In this document: piece by piece, positions 1 through 19,738 of the stretch
Position numbering within the stretch: the first letter of the stretch is position 1
Layout of the letters: the number at the start of each line of letters is the position of its first letter
Assembly: GCA_963931865.1 (NCBI GenBank)
Contig: OZ007510.1
Span: 7,913,399 to 7,977,398, forward strand
Length of the DNA stretch: 64,000 nt
Direction: 5' to 3'
Origin: Axinella damicornis
Lineage: Eukaryota > Porifera > Demospongiae > Axinellida > Axinellidae
The notes under the pieces: model-generated
Told to the model about the DNA's origin: nothing
Database searches by the model: none
Seen by the model: the letters and a program-made list of their open reading frames with translations, nothing else
Translations under genes and position numbers: made by a program

Positions 1-468
1 TCCTGCAGGTTTCATGATCCAAATTGTACCGGGGTTCTTTTTGAACTCCTCAACAAAAATGTGGTAGTCAGAAGGCAACTCAAACGTTGTGGGGAAGAAG
101 TCGCATTTGGCTGCCTCCATCTTGGATTCTTTTTCAAGCTGCTTCTTGAGTCTCTTGAGGTTCTTGGCCATCAGGTTTTTCCGGGAGAGCTCGTAGTGGT
201 TTCTAAAGTGGCAGACGCGCTGGTGCTCCTCAAGGTAGCAGTGGTCGAAATGCTCTCGCATCCACGCCACGTCACACCAGTAGAAGTCCCACTCTCCGTC
301 ATCTTTCACTTCGTGCCATCCCCGCGCTTTTAGAACGTCGCCAATAGTGTTGTGCAGTGAAGTTTTGAAGCGTATCACACGCTCTCCCGACCCTTTCCCT
401 CCCTTCAAACCGTGCAATCCATCCGCTTTGGAGGTGCCGTGCTTCGCTCCTGCTCGAGCTCCTTTCAT
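1..468 (-). CDS. TTLL9: Tubulin tyrosine ligase-like 9 (TTLL9), 5' coding exon, partial
   Basis: Reading leftwards from an ATG at 468, one open exon of 156 codons runs off the window edge. TTLL9 is a TTL-family enzyme that adds glutamate chains to tubulin in cilia and flagella. The translation has a short Gly/Lys-rich N-terminus, then the family's start region with [20 protein letters not shown], the [12 protein letters not shown] block, [18 protein letters not shown], and it ends in WIMKP, the beginning of the ATP-grasp lysine motif. These blocks match TTLL9 better than TTLL1 from memory. The rest of the catalytic domain lies outside the window. U2AF2 ends about 240 bp upstream on the same strand, with a 39-nt C tract between. 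Confidence is high for the family and good for the paralogue. Confidence 0.88.
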   Translation of the reverse strand, partial: MKGARAGAKHGTSKADGLHGLKGGKGSGERVIRFKTSLHNTIGDVLKARGWHEVKDDGEWDFYWCDVAWMREHFDHCYLEEHQRVCHFRNHYELSRKNLMAKNLKRLKKQLEKESKMEAAKCDFFPTTFELPSDYHIFVEEFKKNPGTIWIMKPAG

Positions 469-586
469 TGTTGTTCTATCACCATAGTAACCGGTAATCA
501 ATGCAAAAGTGGAAAGTGGGTGGGGCTGCACAAGTTTGGTGGCTTCATTCTCTCATAGCACACCCTCATTTCATAGGGTCCCCCTG

Positions 587-587
<1 letters not shown>

Positions 588-626
<39 letters not shown>
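588..626. repeat. Poly-C tract (39 nt)
   Basis: Uninterrupted run of 39 C between the TTLL9 start and the U2AF2 stop. It is the longest of nine G/C homopolymers of 18 nt or more in the window. Confidence 0.95.
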
Positions 627-698
627 ATGGCAAATTGTTGTGTTAATCAAACTTAAAGGCCAACAGCAGTATAGCATGATGATAGTACACAAAAAGTG

Positions 699-704
699 TT
701 TATT
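699..704 (-). promoter_or_regulatory. U2AF2 polyadenylation signal AATAAA
   Basis: On the minus strand the canonical AATAAA hexamer follows the U2AF2 stop codon (705-707) directly. If used, the 3' UTR would be only a few tens of bases long. Confidence 0.6.
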
Positions 705-8243
<7,539 letters not shown>

Positions 8244-8563
8244 AGTTTATCTGGCCCTGACAGATCGGTTAGAAGCATGCAAAGTGGTCATGCACACGTA
8301 ACACGCGCGCAATATTTAGAACTACACGTGACGTCACGAGACTTGGGTGTAACTAACTACTCCCTTCGAATAAACTTGGAGAAGTCTAGTGTCTTTGGAG
8401 GTGACCTATCCGCCTTATTATACAAGTGAGACTGTGTTGTTATGTTTTTAGGTGCTCTGAAGTTGCGCCCCAAGGGTAACTACGCCCGAGGTGCTAAATT
8501 TGTCCGTTGTTAGTAGGTGTTAAAGTCGTATCCGTGAGTTGTTTGCGGTTTGTCTTCCCCAGA
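8244..8563. promoter_or_regulatory. Shared 5' region of U2AF2 and Ggamma genes with E-box/CRE
   Basis: Only 320 bp separate the divergent start codons. A CACGTG E-box (8325-8330) overlaps a full palindromic CRE, TGACGTCA (8329-8336), roughly 85-90 bp from the U2AF2 start. A bidirectional promoter is inferred from the layout. No TATA box is evident. Confidence 0.6.
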
Positions 8564-11500
8564 ATGCCTGAGCTAGAGCGGCTACAACATATGAACGAGC
8601 AGCTCAAGAGAGAAGCTGGTATTCAGAGAACAAGGGTGTCAGTTACAGCAAATGAGTAAGTGACTAGGCTATAGCTTTAATAATGCAAGAAGCAAAGGTG
8701 GGTTGTTTTCAGTTAGCCTTTGGCCCAACCAAAAGCTGGGGGGAAGTTCATTCCTTACCAACATGTATCCCGTCTCACCTCACTTGCTACTATATGACAG
8801 CATAGAGACTAACTCACAATCTGTTAATGTTTATCTGATAACATGTAGGCCCATGGCAGAGAAACTGTATACATTGCTATTGCAATAACAAGCCTTGCTC
8901 AGGACTAAAGGGTCGTCCTCAACGGTTCATATTGGTCCAGTGGCTGGCCTCCTTAGTAGATATATTAGGGAAAAAATTGTTCTGCTTTCAAACATTTTAG
9001 TAGATTGTTCCGCTTTCAAACATTTTAGTAGATTCTGAGTACCCCATTGTGATTGCTGTCACGCTCTGACTGCACATTAGTGGTGGATATGGGTCACCAT
9101 AATGGTCACACCATTCCTCGCTTTGGCGAGTCATGAGCTAGCCACTACAAGCAACTTGGGAATGAGTATAAACCAATCACCTGAAGTATCCACAGAGTGA
9201 GAGTAAGACCTGAGCCACTTGTAAACACGGCAAGTTTATATTTCAATGTTACCAAATCATAGCTCATGTTTGCTTATAGTCCCACCTTGTAAACATACAC
9301 TACATTTACTCTAGTAATGTAGCATAATTATAATGATGGAACTGGAGACACCTCGTACTCCAGACGTAGCTGTCAATCTCCTCACACACGACTCAACCAC
9401 CAGATTTGAGACAATTTGTACATTGTGAAATGCGCAAGCTCAAAAACGCATAGTTTGTTAAGGTTACGGGATACCCAATAACTAATTAGGTAATTAAGTG
9501 GGTGTGACTTCCTGTACGCATGCGCCTAACCGAGACAGTTGCTGTCTTGCCATAGTGAAGACGTGTTCCTGATGGCCACTAATTTACGACATCAAACTCC
9601 ACCTCTGCCGTTCAGTGTAGGGTGTGCACTGTTGCCGCGTGTGAAAGTGAGGTACCTGTTGCAGTGCCAGAGACAGCTGGACAGCGATAGTAGGCTCTTT
9701 CGGTGAAGTAGTACGTGCTGAAAGGGGGACAGTTTGACGTCAGTGACTTCCACTTTCGACTTCCGTCGTTTCTATCTCTCGTCGTAGACCTCACTGGGCT
9801 TTCACTATGGTCTCTCGCTATCGGCGAGGTAGGTCTCAATAAAGTACGATTTGTGCACTAAATGTCCCTACTATCTGCAAAATTTGACGTCAAAAAATCC
9901 TTGTAACTGAGTCGTACGATAACTGCACGCAGTGCGTGTGCCCTAGCGCTTGTACCGCTGATCTCCCCAGCATCCAATGGTACATCTCTTGTACTTCGTA
10001 GTGCGTGAGCCTTGCTTAGAAGGGTGAGCCTGAGCGAGCTCCACGTCGGTTGTAAAACTAGGAAGTCACGCCCACTTAATCACACGTTAATTGCATTTAG
10101 GTACCCCGGAACCTTAAGGGGACGGTACTTCGGCAATGACACGGAAAGTCTTAGGGCTGTACCATGAGTGAGTTACGGGGTGGAGTCAACGGCATTGTCG
10201 ATTTTGCTATGAAAGCATGCAACTCAGCGTTGGTTGTTGTTATTACATGTTATTCAAGGTTAGTATTTGCACGGTACCAAGAATCACTTCGTTCTCACAG
10301 TTAGTTGTGAAGATACGAGAGTTTGAAAATGGTTAATTTATGTGTAGTACGTAGCAGGAGGTTAACACTTTAACCGATAAAGCCATCAACAGACGGAATG
10401 AGACTTTCATCAGTGATGTCAGACTTCTGGCAATGTCCTTGGGACTTAGGCTCTGCACCAGCAGAGAGGGGCGGGACAGGGGAGGTGGGTGGGTTTCAGC
10501 ATTGAGCCTAGGTAGCATGGCCGCTTCTGGGCTTGGCCTTGAAAAGCTCTTGGTTGGAGCTGGGTGTGCCATTTCTCTCCTTTGCACAAATGGGCTTCTC
10601 AGCTAGTAGGGCCTCCATTTCTGGCAGTGAAGCGTTTTTCTCAGTCTAGACGAGCGATGGTCGGCAGAGAGCCGTGACTATTGAATGCCCCTTGATGGGT
10701 GGGTGTGGCTAAAGTCACGAATGTGTGGAGGATTGCTGCATGGTCATGTGTGTGGAGTTTGGGGGCTGAAAAGCAGAGAGAACTGGAAATATGGTAGGTT
10801 TAATGCACCCACAAGCTGAAGAGAGACCTCCGGAGAAACACAATTTATCGGTTAATGGGTTAATTTGTAGGGAATGTTCTGTTGGCAGCGGGAGGGGGAA
10901 CAATTGCCATTGACCCTTGACGTACTGCTAACCAGAGGAGTGCATGACATTGTGGGGCGAGCCAGGTACAGTCTACCATACAGAACATGGAGCAGTTACA
11001 TGTACATGCACTCGTCTGACTGTCATTGGAATGCGACTGAGCATAGCACAGCCTCTGGACCCTTCCACTGACTGAAACTATGACTACAAGCTTTGAAAGC
11101 AACACTAAGTATCCTTGGCAGTACATGGATGTAAACGCTGTCATACCTCTGTTACTTTCACTCTGCTGCAATATCAGCAAGGGCTATCGAATGTGCTGTA
11201 GGGTTGTTCCCAGGCCATTCCTAACTGGCTTTTGTCATGCACATGAAATGTGACTGACAGAGAATGCTAACCATCCTAGTGCCTCATTCCTGGGCGTCGT
11301 ATCTTGTGGTTGGGAACTGTTGGAAACAAGGCCATACTTTCACATGTGCCTTTTTATGGGATTAGTGTTTTACATAGCCTGGTTCCCAGTCCCCCACCCA
11401 GCTTTAATTTTCATCGCTAGCCTCGCTCCCAGTCCCACAGACCCACACCCAGCTTTCATCACTAGCCTCATTCCCAGTCCCACACCCAGCTTTCATCACT

Positions 11501-13243
11501 AGCCTCATTCCCAGTCCCACACCCAGCTTTTCACAGCAACGAAGAAAAGTTTCCCTTCCTGTTTACAGTATCCTAGTTGTGGCAATTAGCAAGTATGTTC
11601 TAGACAAAGCATGTTAAGTGGAGAGCCTATTGAGTTGTTGCTGAGTGAAGTAGGTGTAGGTGCCAACTGAAGCCTCCTCCAGATTGCTCCTTGCCATAAG
11701 ATGATTACCCTCCATATCAAATATGACCTAGTCAGAGGGCAAATTTGGCCCCTGAACAGGAAATGGAGATGCACAATTATGCATAGTTGCCTTGTTCTAA
11801 TACCCCGTTTACACGACACAAAACAACCAGTTCGGCACGGTTATTAAATTTGCCGTGTAAACGCTAACAGAACCATACTGAAGCGTGCTAGAATACCGTT
11901 CTTGGACCACCTAACCTTGCCATGCCAGCATGGTTAGAACAGTTGTGGCCAGTACCGGAAGTCCGGAACCTAACGAAGACGGTATGACCGCAGTGAGCAC
12001 TTACTGAGTACCTGGGATGAACCCACTCTCTCCTTGGTGCTTTCAGAGTAGCCAAAAATACTAGCTGAGAAGGAAGTACGACAAGTACAGCATGTTGTCT
12101 TGCTCTGCGTTGTCTGAACAACGTCATACCCAGACTGGCCTGCCTTCTACTCCAACGGCCGGTGTTCCAAGTGTAAACGAACACATACATCGTAACAGCA
12201 GATCAAGAAACTTTCCGCAACAAGAGGTAACCATAGAGCTCTAGCTCGACAGAAGCACTTGTGCTGATGTGCACATGTTCACCCTCATGAATTGCTCATT
12301 CAGCATGATTATTTCTGATGTTGTGTAAATGCACGCCGGCACGGTTTAGAGCGCGGTACAGTTCGGTTACCTATGGCACAGATCGGTTATTGTCGTGTAA
12401 GCAAGGTATTAACCAGATGTGGAATGACTTGTGCCACCTTGATGTGTGAAAGTTTTGTGTAAATATCTTTCAAGTGATTCAGCAGCTATAGTCTATACCG
12501 TATGGCTGGAAAATTTGGCGATTTGACGGATTATGAACGCACTGCCAAATTAAATTCCGCCAATATCACAATGTGCATGTGGGTGGGGTCTCATAGCGAC
12601 ACTCGAGCTCTCGTGCACGCACTCATAATACTATAGTACCAGAAATAGCGAGCAAGCAGCTGATATCTTCCTGGGGTACATGGCCGATGATGGTGCTCCT
12701 TCGCATCACTGCTACTGCATACCCCATATGGGTCCTTTTCGTTTCCACTCGCATGGCAGTTCCTCTCCTACACTCGCATCCCAGAGATTTTTGTAGACGT
12801 GGTACCTGGAACACAGCTCTCCACCGCAAACTCGCAGCCTACTGACACAAAAGTTTCGCATGTAAATCCTCGATCGAGCGCTCTGTGGCCACGCGGCCGT
12901 GCGGTTAGTAGGATGTCATTCTTGCTCTGCAAATTTTAATCTGCCAAATGCAATTCACAGCTTTTAGAGCCAATCCACCAATTTTTCCAGCCATATGGTA
13001 CGTTATCTACTTCATACACCTGTCACAGGATTCGGTCATCTCTTCTACTGTAGCCATCTCCACATTCTCCTGGTAGTCCCACCTAATTCAGTAATGTCTC
13101 TCAGTATTCACACCAAGCATCCTTGATCTCTCTCCTTCCACAGGCTGAAGGACTACACATTGAACGAGCAAGATCCTCTAATTGATGGAATCCCAAAGAG
13201 AGATAACCCCTTCATAAAGAAATCGGGATGCATAATTTTATGA
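8564..13243 (+). CDS. Heterotrimeric G-protein gamma subunit
   Basis: Two coding exons, 8564-8655 and 13144-13243, join in phase to a 63-residue protein. Ggamma forms an obligate dimer with Gbeta and anchors it to the plasma membrane downstream of GPCRs. Exon 1 encodes a helical start (LERLQHMNEQLKREAGIQRT) that would form the coiled coil with Gbeta. Exon 2 holds the family signature DPLIDGIPKRDNPF and ends in the CaaX box CIIL; the final Leu predicts geranylgeranylation. Length is normal for the family (about 65-75). The orthology to a specific vertebrate GNG paralogue cannot be decided. The single intron is 4488 bp, much the largest for its gene, and is packed with MITE-like elements. Confidence 0.95.
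9459..10117. mobile_element. Inverted-repeat element B (about 660 bp)
   Basis: The left end (TTAAGGTTACGGGATACCCA, then AATTAAGTGGGTGTGACTTCCT) is the inverted counterpart of the right end (AGGAAGTCACGCCCACTTAA, then GGTACCCCGGAACCTTAA). The arms are roughly 60 bp. There is no transposase-like frame inside, so it is probably non-autonomous. Confidence 0.7.
10361..10864. mobile_element. Inverted-repeat element C (about 500 bp)
   Basis: The ends GTTAACACTTTAACCGATAA and TTATCGGTTAATGGGTTAAT are imperfect inverted repeats. The element lies in the Ggamma intron. A short minus-strand open frame inside has no recognisable domain. Confidence 0.55.
11375..11540. repeat. Tandem half-copies of family A MITE
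   Basis: The left arm TAGCCTCATTCCCAGTCCCA followed by CACCCAGCTTTCATCAC is repeated head-to-tail about four times with no matching right arms. It looks like local amplification of a partial MITE. Confidence 0.7.
11799..12410. mobile_element. MITE D (CCGTTTACACGAC ends, about 610 bp)
   Basis: AATACCCCGTTTACACGAC at the left is inverted as GTCGTGTAAGCAAGGTATT at the right. The interior also carries GTGTAAACG-type repeats in both orientations. It has no coding capacity that I recognise. Confidence 0.7.
12496..13000. mobile_element. MITE E (TACCGTATGGCTGGAAAA ends, about 505 bp)
   Basis: The left end TACCGTATGGCTGGAAAATT is inverted as AATTTTTCCAGCCATATGGTA at the right, followed inward by GGCG / ATTGGC-type matches. 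It sits just upstream of Ggamma exon 2. Confidence 0.75.
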
Positions 13244-13558
13244 GCCCCTTCTCCAATGAGCAAAATAACACAGATCGACTCTATTCCTGTACCGTCATCG
13301 TATGTAGTGATGTTGGATTTTCATAGAAGCACACACACACCTATTTTAATTGTACACAACAATAGAGAGGTTTTAGCCCAGGTGTGACAAATGTATTGCT
13401 GTGCTACAGTGTCAATGTCCCCTTCATACTAAATGCCAGAAGAGTTGTAATGTGAACAGATTATGATTTTTGCAATCTAAAGAGGGTTTTACTTGGCAAT
13501 TATATTCAGAAATTTGTACAAGGGGTACAGTAATCAACTAGCTAGAGAGAGATTGAAA

Positions 13559-16500
13559 TCAGACAGTTGCTAGTTTCCCTTTTTTCTTCGTGTACCACTT
13601 CCATCCCTGGGACTCCACAACTGGTCTCAGTTCCCGTGACGATACAATGGGGAGGTACTGACCAACGAGGGAGCGTTTCCACCAGTGTCCATGTTCTGCC
13701 TCAGGGCTACCCAGTTTAGTATACTGGTACCTGTAGTGCAAGGCTCGCACAAACCTGCAAGGGGATGCAACAATGCTCATTATATAGTACCACCTGGGAC
13801 AGGATTTGCAAACAGGATCACGTCCCGCATTATGAAATGCGAGCGCTTCAAAGATGTGTACTTCCAATGAGACATCATGTGATCTAAATTAGAAGACATT
13901 GCTTCAGCTGTTCAGACGGTAGTGTTGCAACACATGGCCCACTGGCAATCGTGAGCAGTGCAGGTATGCACACACAATTATGGAACTTGCATTATAAACA
14001 GGTGTATTTTTGTGCCAAAATTGGCACAAATTCTACCAAAATAATAATTATGGCACATTTTGACATGCCAATTTTGGAATCAAACCAAAATTGGCAGAAA
14101 CAGCACTCCCATTCCATAGGGTAACGGATGTTCTTTGTCAAAAATCAACCAATGAAACAAAATTCGTATTGGGAATAGACTTGGAAGAGAACTTAGCACT
14201 AGGTATGGTAGTCTATCGAGCTAGACCAATTCTCTCGCTTTCCAGAAGTTGGGAAAGCGAGAGAATTGGTCTAGCTCGATAGACTATAGGTATGGGTATA
14301 TGAAGCAGATTGTGCCATTGTGGTCAGCATAAAAAGAGCTTTGAAATGATGCCCTTTTTAATGTTGGTCACATTTTGTCAAAACTTGCACTCGACCAAAG
14401 GCCATGGTTTTTCATGATTATGGGTCAAAATTCAACCTATAGCAAAATGGTTCTGATCACAATGGTGCAAATCCCAGCCTTGTATCTCATTCCTATAGCA
14501 CAAGACACCTAGCATAGTATAATATATGTGTGCCATAGCTGCATGCCAAGCCTCTTTCCCAGGCCTTCTACACTATCATCTTTTTGCATGCTGTAAGCGA
14601 TCGGAAACTGGAGGTGTAGAAGGCCTGGGAATGGGACCACATGTATGCCTCCAGGACGCCCTCCACAACAGGTGGTAGTGTACACGCAGCAAACAGAATT
14701 TTGATGACAAGACTTATACGCGTGACAACCATCATTTATTCTGGAGCTATGAGATTTACACATGTTCAGTTCCAGTTACAGGTAGCCATGGAAACATACA
14801 TGTGGTGTGTGAGTGTGCTCACTTGGGAGGTTTGTCTCCGAACGGGTTGTGCGCTATGAGTGAGTTGACGGAAGGGTCACCAGCCAACAGCTTGCCAGCC
14901 AGGTGGACCAACCAGGGGTTGTGCTGGTAGCTCTACAAAGAAGGAGGACATGGTCACTCCAGCACAACTCTCCCGAAGAGACCCCCAGCTGTGGAACATC
15001 TTCCTCAGACTTCCATCACTCACAGCAATAGAGCTGAGCTTGCAACTAGGGTAACTAGCGAGTCCATAGTTTCCCTCATTCCTCACCTGAAAAGCTGCAA
15101 ACCACATGAGCCAGTCAAGGCGGTAGTGATAAGGGGAGATGGTGCACGGCCTTCGATCCACACTCCCTGGCTTACACTTGAATTCAAATTCTCTCCACTG
15201 GGCCATCTCCCCATTCTGTCCAGGATTACTGTCGAGGGTGCCTTCAAAAACCACCTCCGTCCTCTCCTTTGTCACACTGTAGTTAACACACCATATGTTA
15301 CAAGTGCATTCTGTGTCCACACTGTCAGTTGCACTCTTATTGATGTCATCAGTATACACGCGAGGGCTCAAAACATTTGCAGTTCATCACCTGCCAATTG
15401 TTACCCCCGCACACACACACCAGACAGCTACACTACCGCACACACACACACACACACACACACACGTATACTCATATACCCAATGTGCATTCACACCTAC
15501 ACCTATACCACCCACACACATGCACAGTGCACAAACACCACACACACACACATTCCCATACACACACGTACCGCTTCCTCCCACTCACCTCCCAAAGGCA
15601 CCATATGTGTTGACAATCCTGAGGGAATCGAAGGAGGTGTTCATCATCTGGCGCGTAGAGAAGAGATTCTGAACGACCGGTACACTCAAGTAAGCCAGCA
15701 GCAGACCCAGGCATACTGACGACACCTGCCGGATGTAGTAACCTAATGATGGGGAAGCAACAGTGAGGGAGAGAGGGACCCCTCCACACAAGGTACATGT
15801 AACTTGATCATGGGTAAGAGGGAGAGGGAGTATGCACTGCCATGTTTAGTGATGCACCGATATGGGCTTTTACTGGTATTCCAATATACCAACAGATATC
15901 TGCTGAATTGTGCTGATACCAATAACTGATCCAATACTGTAGGATATGTTTGTCTCACCTCATGAAATCTCTGTTGGCCACAAGCACTGCAAATAGTTCC
16001 TGGGGAGTATCGGTATCCATTGATATCTCGGCCAATAAATGGAGCGTGCTTATTGCATAACCACATGCTAGCATTGTCAGTGCAGTGATTGTTGCAAGGT
16101 ATAGGATGATGAGTAGAGGGAAGAAGTCGTCGCTAATTTGGGAGTTTTATTCAGTTGGAGAGGATCCAAAGTTTGCAGGTGATTATCGCCCCGATACCGA
16201 TAACCGATCCGATTATCGGTGCATCACTAGATGTGGTCTCCGCACCATGGCCCTCTTACCTGTGGCCTTCTTACCTATGGGTCTCTGCACGCCCTCTTTC
16301 TCCCTCCGCTGCAGCTCCCTCGCCTGCTCCACAGACCCCATGGGAAACAGCCATGCGAGAGAGCGGTCATCGAAGCAGTAGATACTCGGGAGAATGGTGA
16401 GCCAATTTAGGAAGCTCAGATTGCCACTGATGATTATTATCACCTGCAAAAAAATCAGCTCCAGTGAGTCATCCCTAGGCAGTTGTCTCAGGCTGATCAA

Positions 16501-19500
16501 GCAGTGTAGGCCCACCATCTCTGATAGTTTCTAGTAATCTCTAGGGTAATCTCTAGTAATCTCTAATATCACAGCACTGGGACTAAGATTGATATAGCTA
16601 GAGATGCAATGACAAGTCAACTTGGAGCAGGGAAGGAGGAAGACGAGCCAATGGGAAGGAGGGGGAGGAGGAGGGGTGGGAGATTCCACTTCCCAGGGAG
16701 CGGAGAAGAGCAAGTGGCAATGGTGCCACAGAGCAATAACGCTATGCTTAAACCCAACGATGAGATTTTGTCCAGCAAAAAACTGATCAGTTCTCGGTCA
16801 GTCCAAAGAATGGCCCTGATCATATCACCTTACGGAAACAATAAACAAAGACTCACACCTGAAACTAGCCCCATTTTCTGGGCCAAAAAGAAAGGGAGAA
16901 GGGTAACCTCCTTCCTCAGGTGTGGGGGTGTGGCCTGGGAATGAGGCTAACCTGAAACAGGATCTGGAGTGCTCCACTGAGGATCCGAAATGGTCTCGGA
17001 AGAAAGATGAAGAATGGTGCAATGAGCTCAACAAAGTGGTTCCCCATTGTCTCCAGTTGGTGGACGATTTCTGGACTCTGGTGGAGATAGTAGCTTAGCG
17101 GGTTGGGGACAGGCTGGGTCTGGGAATGGGACACATTGTGGGATGGAATTAGGGAAGGTTTGGTATTGAATCTCATGCTGAAGAACGGAAATGGAATCCT
17201 TACCTCATAGTGATAGTTCATGCAAGTCAAATCTCTCCAGCACTGGTCTCCCCTGATCTTTATCAATCCCTGTACAAACATAAAGGATTCTCTGACATCT
17301 GCTAAAAACAAAACGGAGATTAGGCCTATAGATAAGGTCAATGGGCATACACAAATGCATTTCCTGTTCTTGGGTATGCATAAACCAACCATAAGGTAAT
17401 TACCCTATATAGACCAACTTAGCACTAACCCTAATCTTAACTAGCCCGTAACCCCTAACCCTAACCCAACCGAATCTAACCAAAAGTTTACTCGGGTAAC
17501 AGATTTCCTGCCCATCATATCTGGTGTGTGCAATTAAATGTGCACATTGACTGTCAGAAGTACTGGAACGGACTGAACGAATAAATCTTCATCACTTCCG
17601 TCTTTCTGCCTAGCACTGCAAGGTACCATAAAAAATTCAGCACTACACTTACCGCTCCAATCATTATCCTGAAGATGAGCCATCGGTAACCCCACACCAC
17701 CACCCAGCTGGTGGGCGTGTGCACCGGGAACCGCCTCAAGCTGAGCAGCGGACACATAAAGATAGCCAGAAAACCCGTCTCCAGGAGCTGAGATTCCCAA
17801 CCTGTCAAACACCAATAGTCACTAAAGTTCTACCGGGGTGGGTGGCTGCCATTATTGGGATACACAAGTTATCACCCGACTCACCGAATGAGTACCTTCC
17901 CAGCAGGTAAACCAGTGTGAGCGTTGCAGGATGGGGCAGGATAGTGCGAGTGTTGCAGGATGGGGCAGTAGAGTGTGAGTGTTGCAGGATGGGGCAGTAG
18001 AGTGTGAGCATTGCAGGATGGGGCAGCAGAGTGTGAGCGTTGCAGGATGGGGCAGTAGAGTGGAGCGTTGCAGGATGGGGCAGTAGAGTGGAGTGTTTCA
18101 GGATGGGGCAGTAGAGTGTGAGCGTTGCAGGATGGGGCAGTAGAGTGTGAGTGTTGCAGGATGGGGCAGTAGAGTGTGAGTGTTGCAGGATGGGGCAGTA
18201 GAGTGTGAGTGTTGCAGGATGGGGCAGTAGAGTGGCAGGATGGGGGGGCAGTAGAGTGTGAGCGTTGCAGGATGGGGCAGTAGAGTGGAGTGTTGCAGGA
18301 TGGGGCAGTAGAGTGGAGTGTTGCAGGATGGGGCAGTAGAGTGGAGTGTAGCAGGATGGGGCAGTAGAGTGTGAGTGTTGCAGGATGGGGCAGTAGAGTG
18401 TGAGCGTTGCAGGATGGGGCAGTAAAGTGGAGTGTTGCAGGATGGGATAAAGAAAGTGCACTGACATTATTCATCACTAATCTAGCCACATTTCCAGGCC
18501 GTTCCCACCGCCACTATTTGATCGATGCCAGTATGAAATAGGGCGGGGGGAGGCCTGGGAGATCTGGTCACGTGCGATGACGTCAGGTAGACAGATGGTA
18601 GACACACGGGGGCGGTGCCCAACCATTATAATACCTCTTTCACGTTAATCCGTCCCTGGCATTGTCAACAACGAATGGTATCGATCTTCTGCCTTGCAAA
18701 TGCTCCACTGGATGGAAAGTACAACACAGGACATCGAGATTCTTCGTTGGGCACCGCCCTCCGTGTGTCTACCAAGTGTCTACCTGATGGCATTGCATGT
18801 GACCAGATCTCCCAGGCCTCCCCCCTTTGGCACTGATAAGTATTCTGGTAGTCTCTACCAATCTCTAGTACAATATACCCTCTAGTAATCTCCAATGACT
18901 TCAAATTTACTGCTTCTTATAGTAACCAACATCAAACTTCTGAGCACTCTCACCATCTCTGTCCAACACTCACTAGGGAGTGATAGAGTACCCACAGGGT
19001 TGTGAAGATGATGGCATTGCCCGCTCCGAGGACCACCAAAAGGGCAGACAACGCCAGTCCAACATATGCGATGGCATCCAGGGCATAGCCAAGGTGCTCA
19101 CTGGCGACCCACCAGAGGAGAGTGGGGGCTGCATTGAGGGCCTCAAGCGATGGTGTAGAGTTAGCAGGAACCTACGAGGAAGTATAGGGGAACTTACCAC
19201 AGAGACAAGACCACCACTTTGCAACTACAACTCAACAACTGTTAGCATGGCCTTCAAACCTTTAGGCAAATACTGTAGTCACACATTATTAAGAGCAGCT
19301 CACTTATAGGCGCATATTCGCTGTTAGGTGGAGGTTTGATCCTTGTCCCAGCTATATACTATTTATTAAGCGCTGAAGTCCTCTTCCAGAAACTGGCATT
19401 TCGATCCTAAGGAGTGGAACAAGCTATAACTCGAATTGAAGCACACGAGGAATGTCATTGGAAATTAAGCGCATCTCGCTTAGAGGCGCATATTTCCTTC

Positions 19501-19699
19501 CTGTGGAGATATCGGCACACATGCCTAATAACGAGCAACTACGGTAGGGTCAAAACAGTTATATTTGGCTGTGTACAAAATGAAAGGTGTATACAATTGT
19601 GTTGCAAAAGCAAAAACTTGGCTTCACCTCGCTAGTGTACTTGACACAGTGCATTAACTAGTATCCGAAGCAACATGGCGGAGAACTGCTTCCTATAAT

Positions 19700-19738
<39 letters not shown>

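Noticed and set aside
10333..10587. 84-codon minus-strand frame in the Ggamma intron
   Set aside because: Most of it lies in inverted-repeat element C, with no domain and no splice support.
17805..18489. Two overlapping minus-strand open frames of about 200-220 codons with HSTAPSCN / LPHPATL repeats
   Set aside because: They are read-through of the 29-bp minisatellite, lie in an LMF1 intron, and have no conserved sequence or splice context.
18483..18833. Possible CRISPR-like or direct-repeat array near the minisatellite
   Set aside because: The repeats are inverted and irregular, there are no spacers of constant size, and the genome is eukaryotic.
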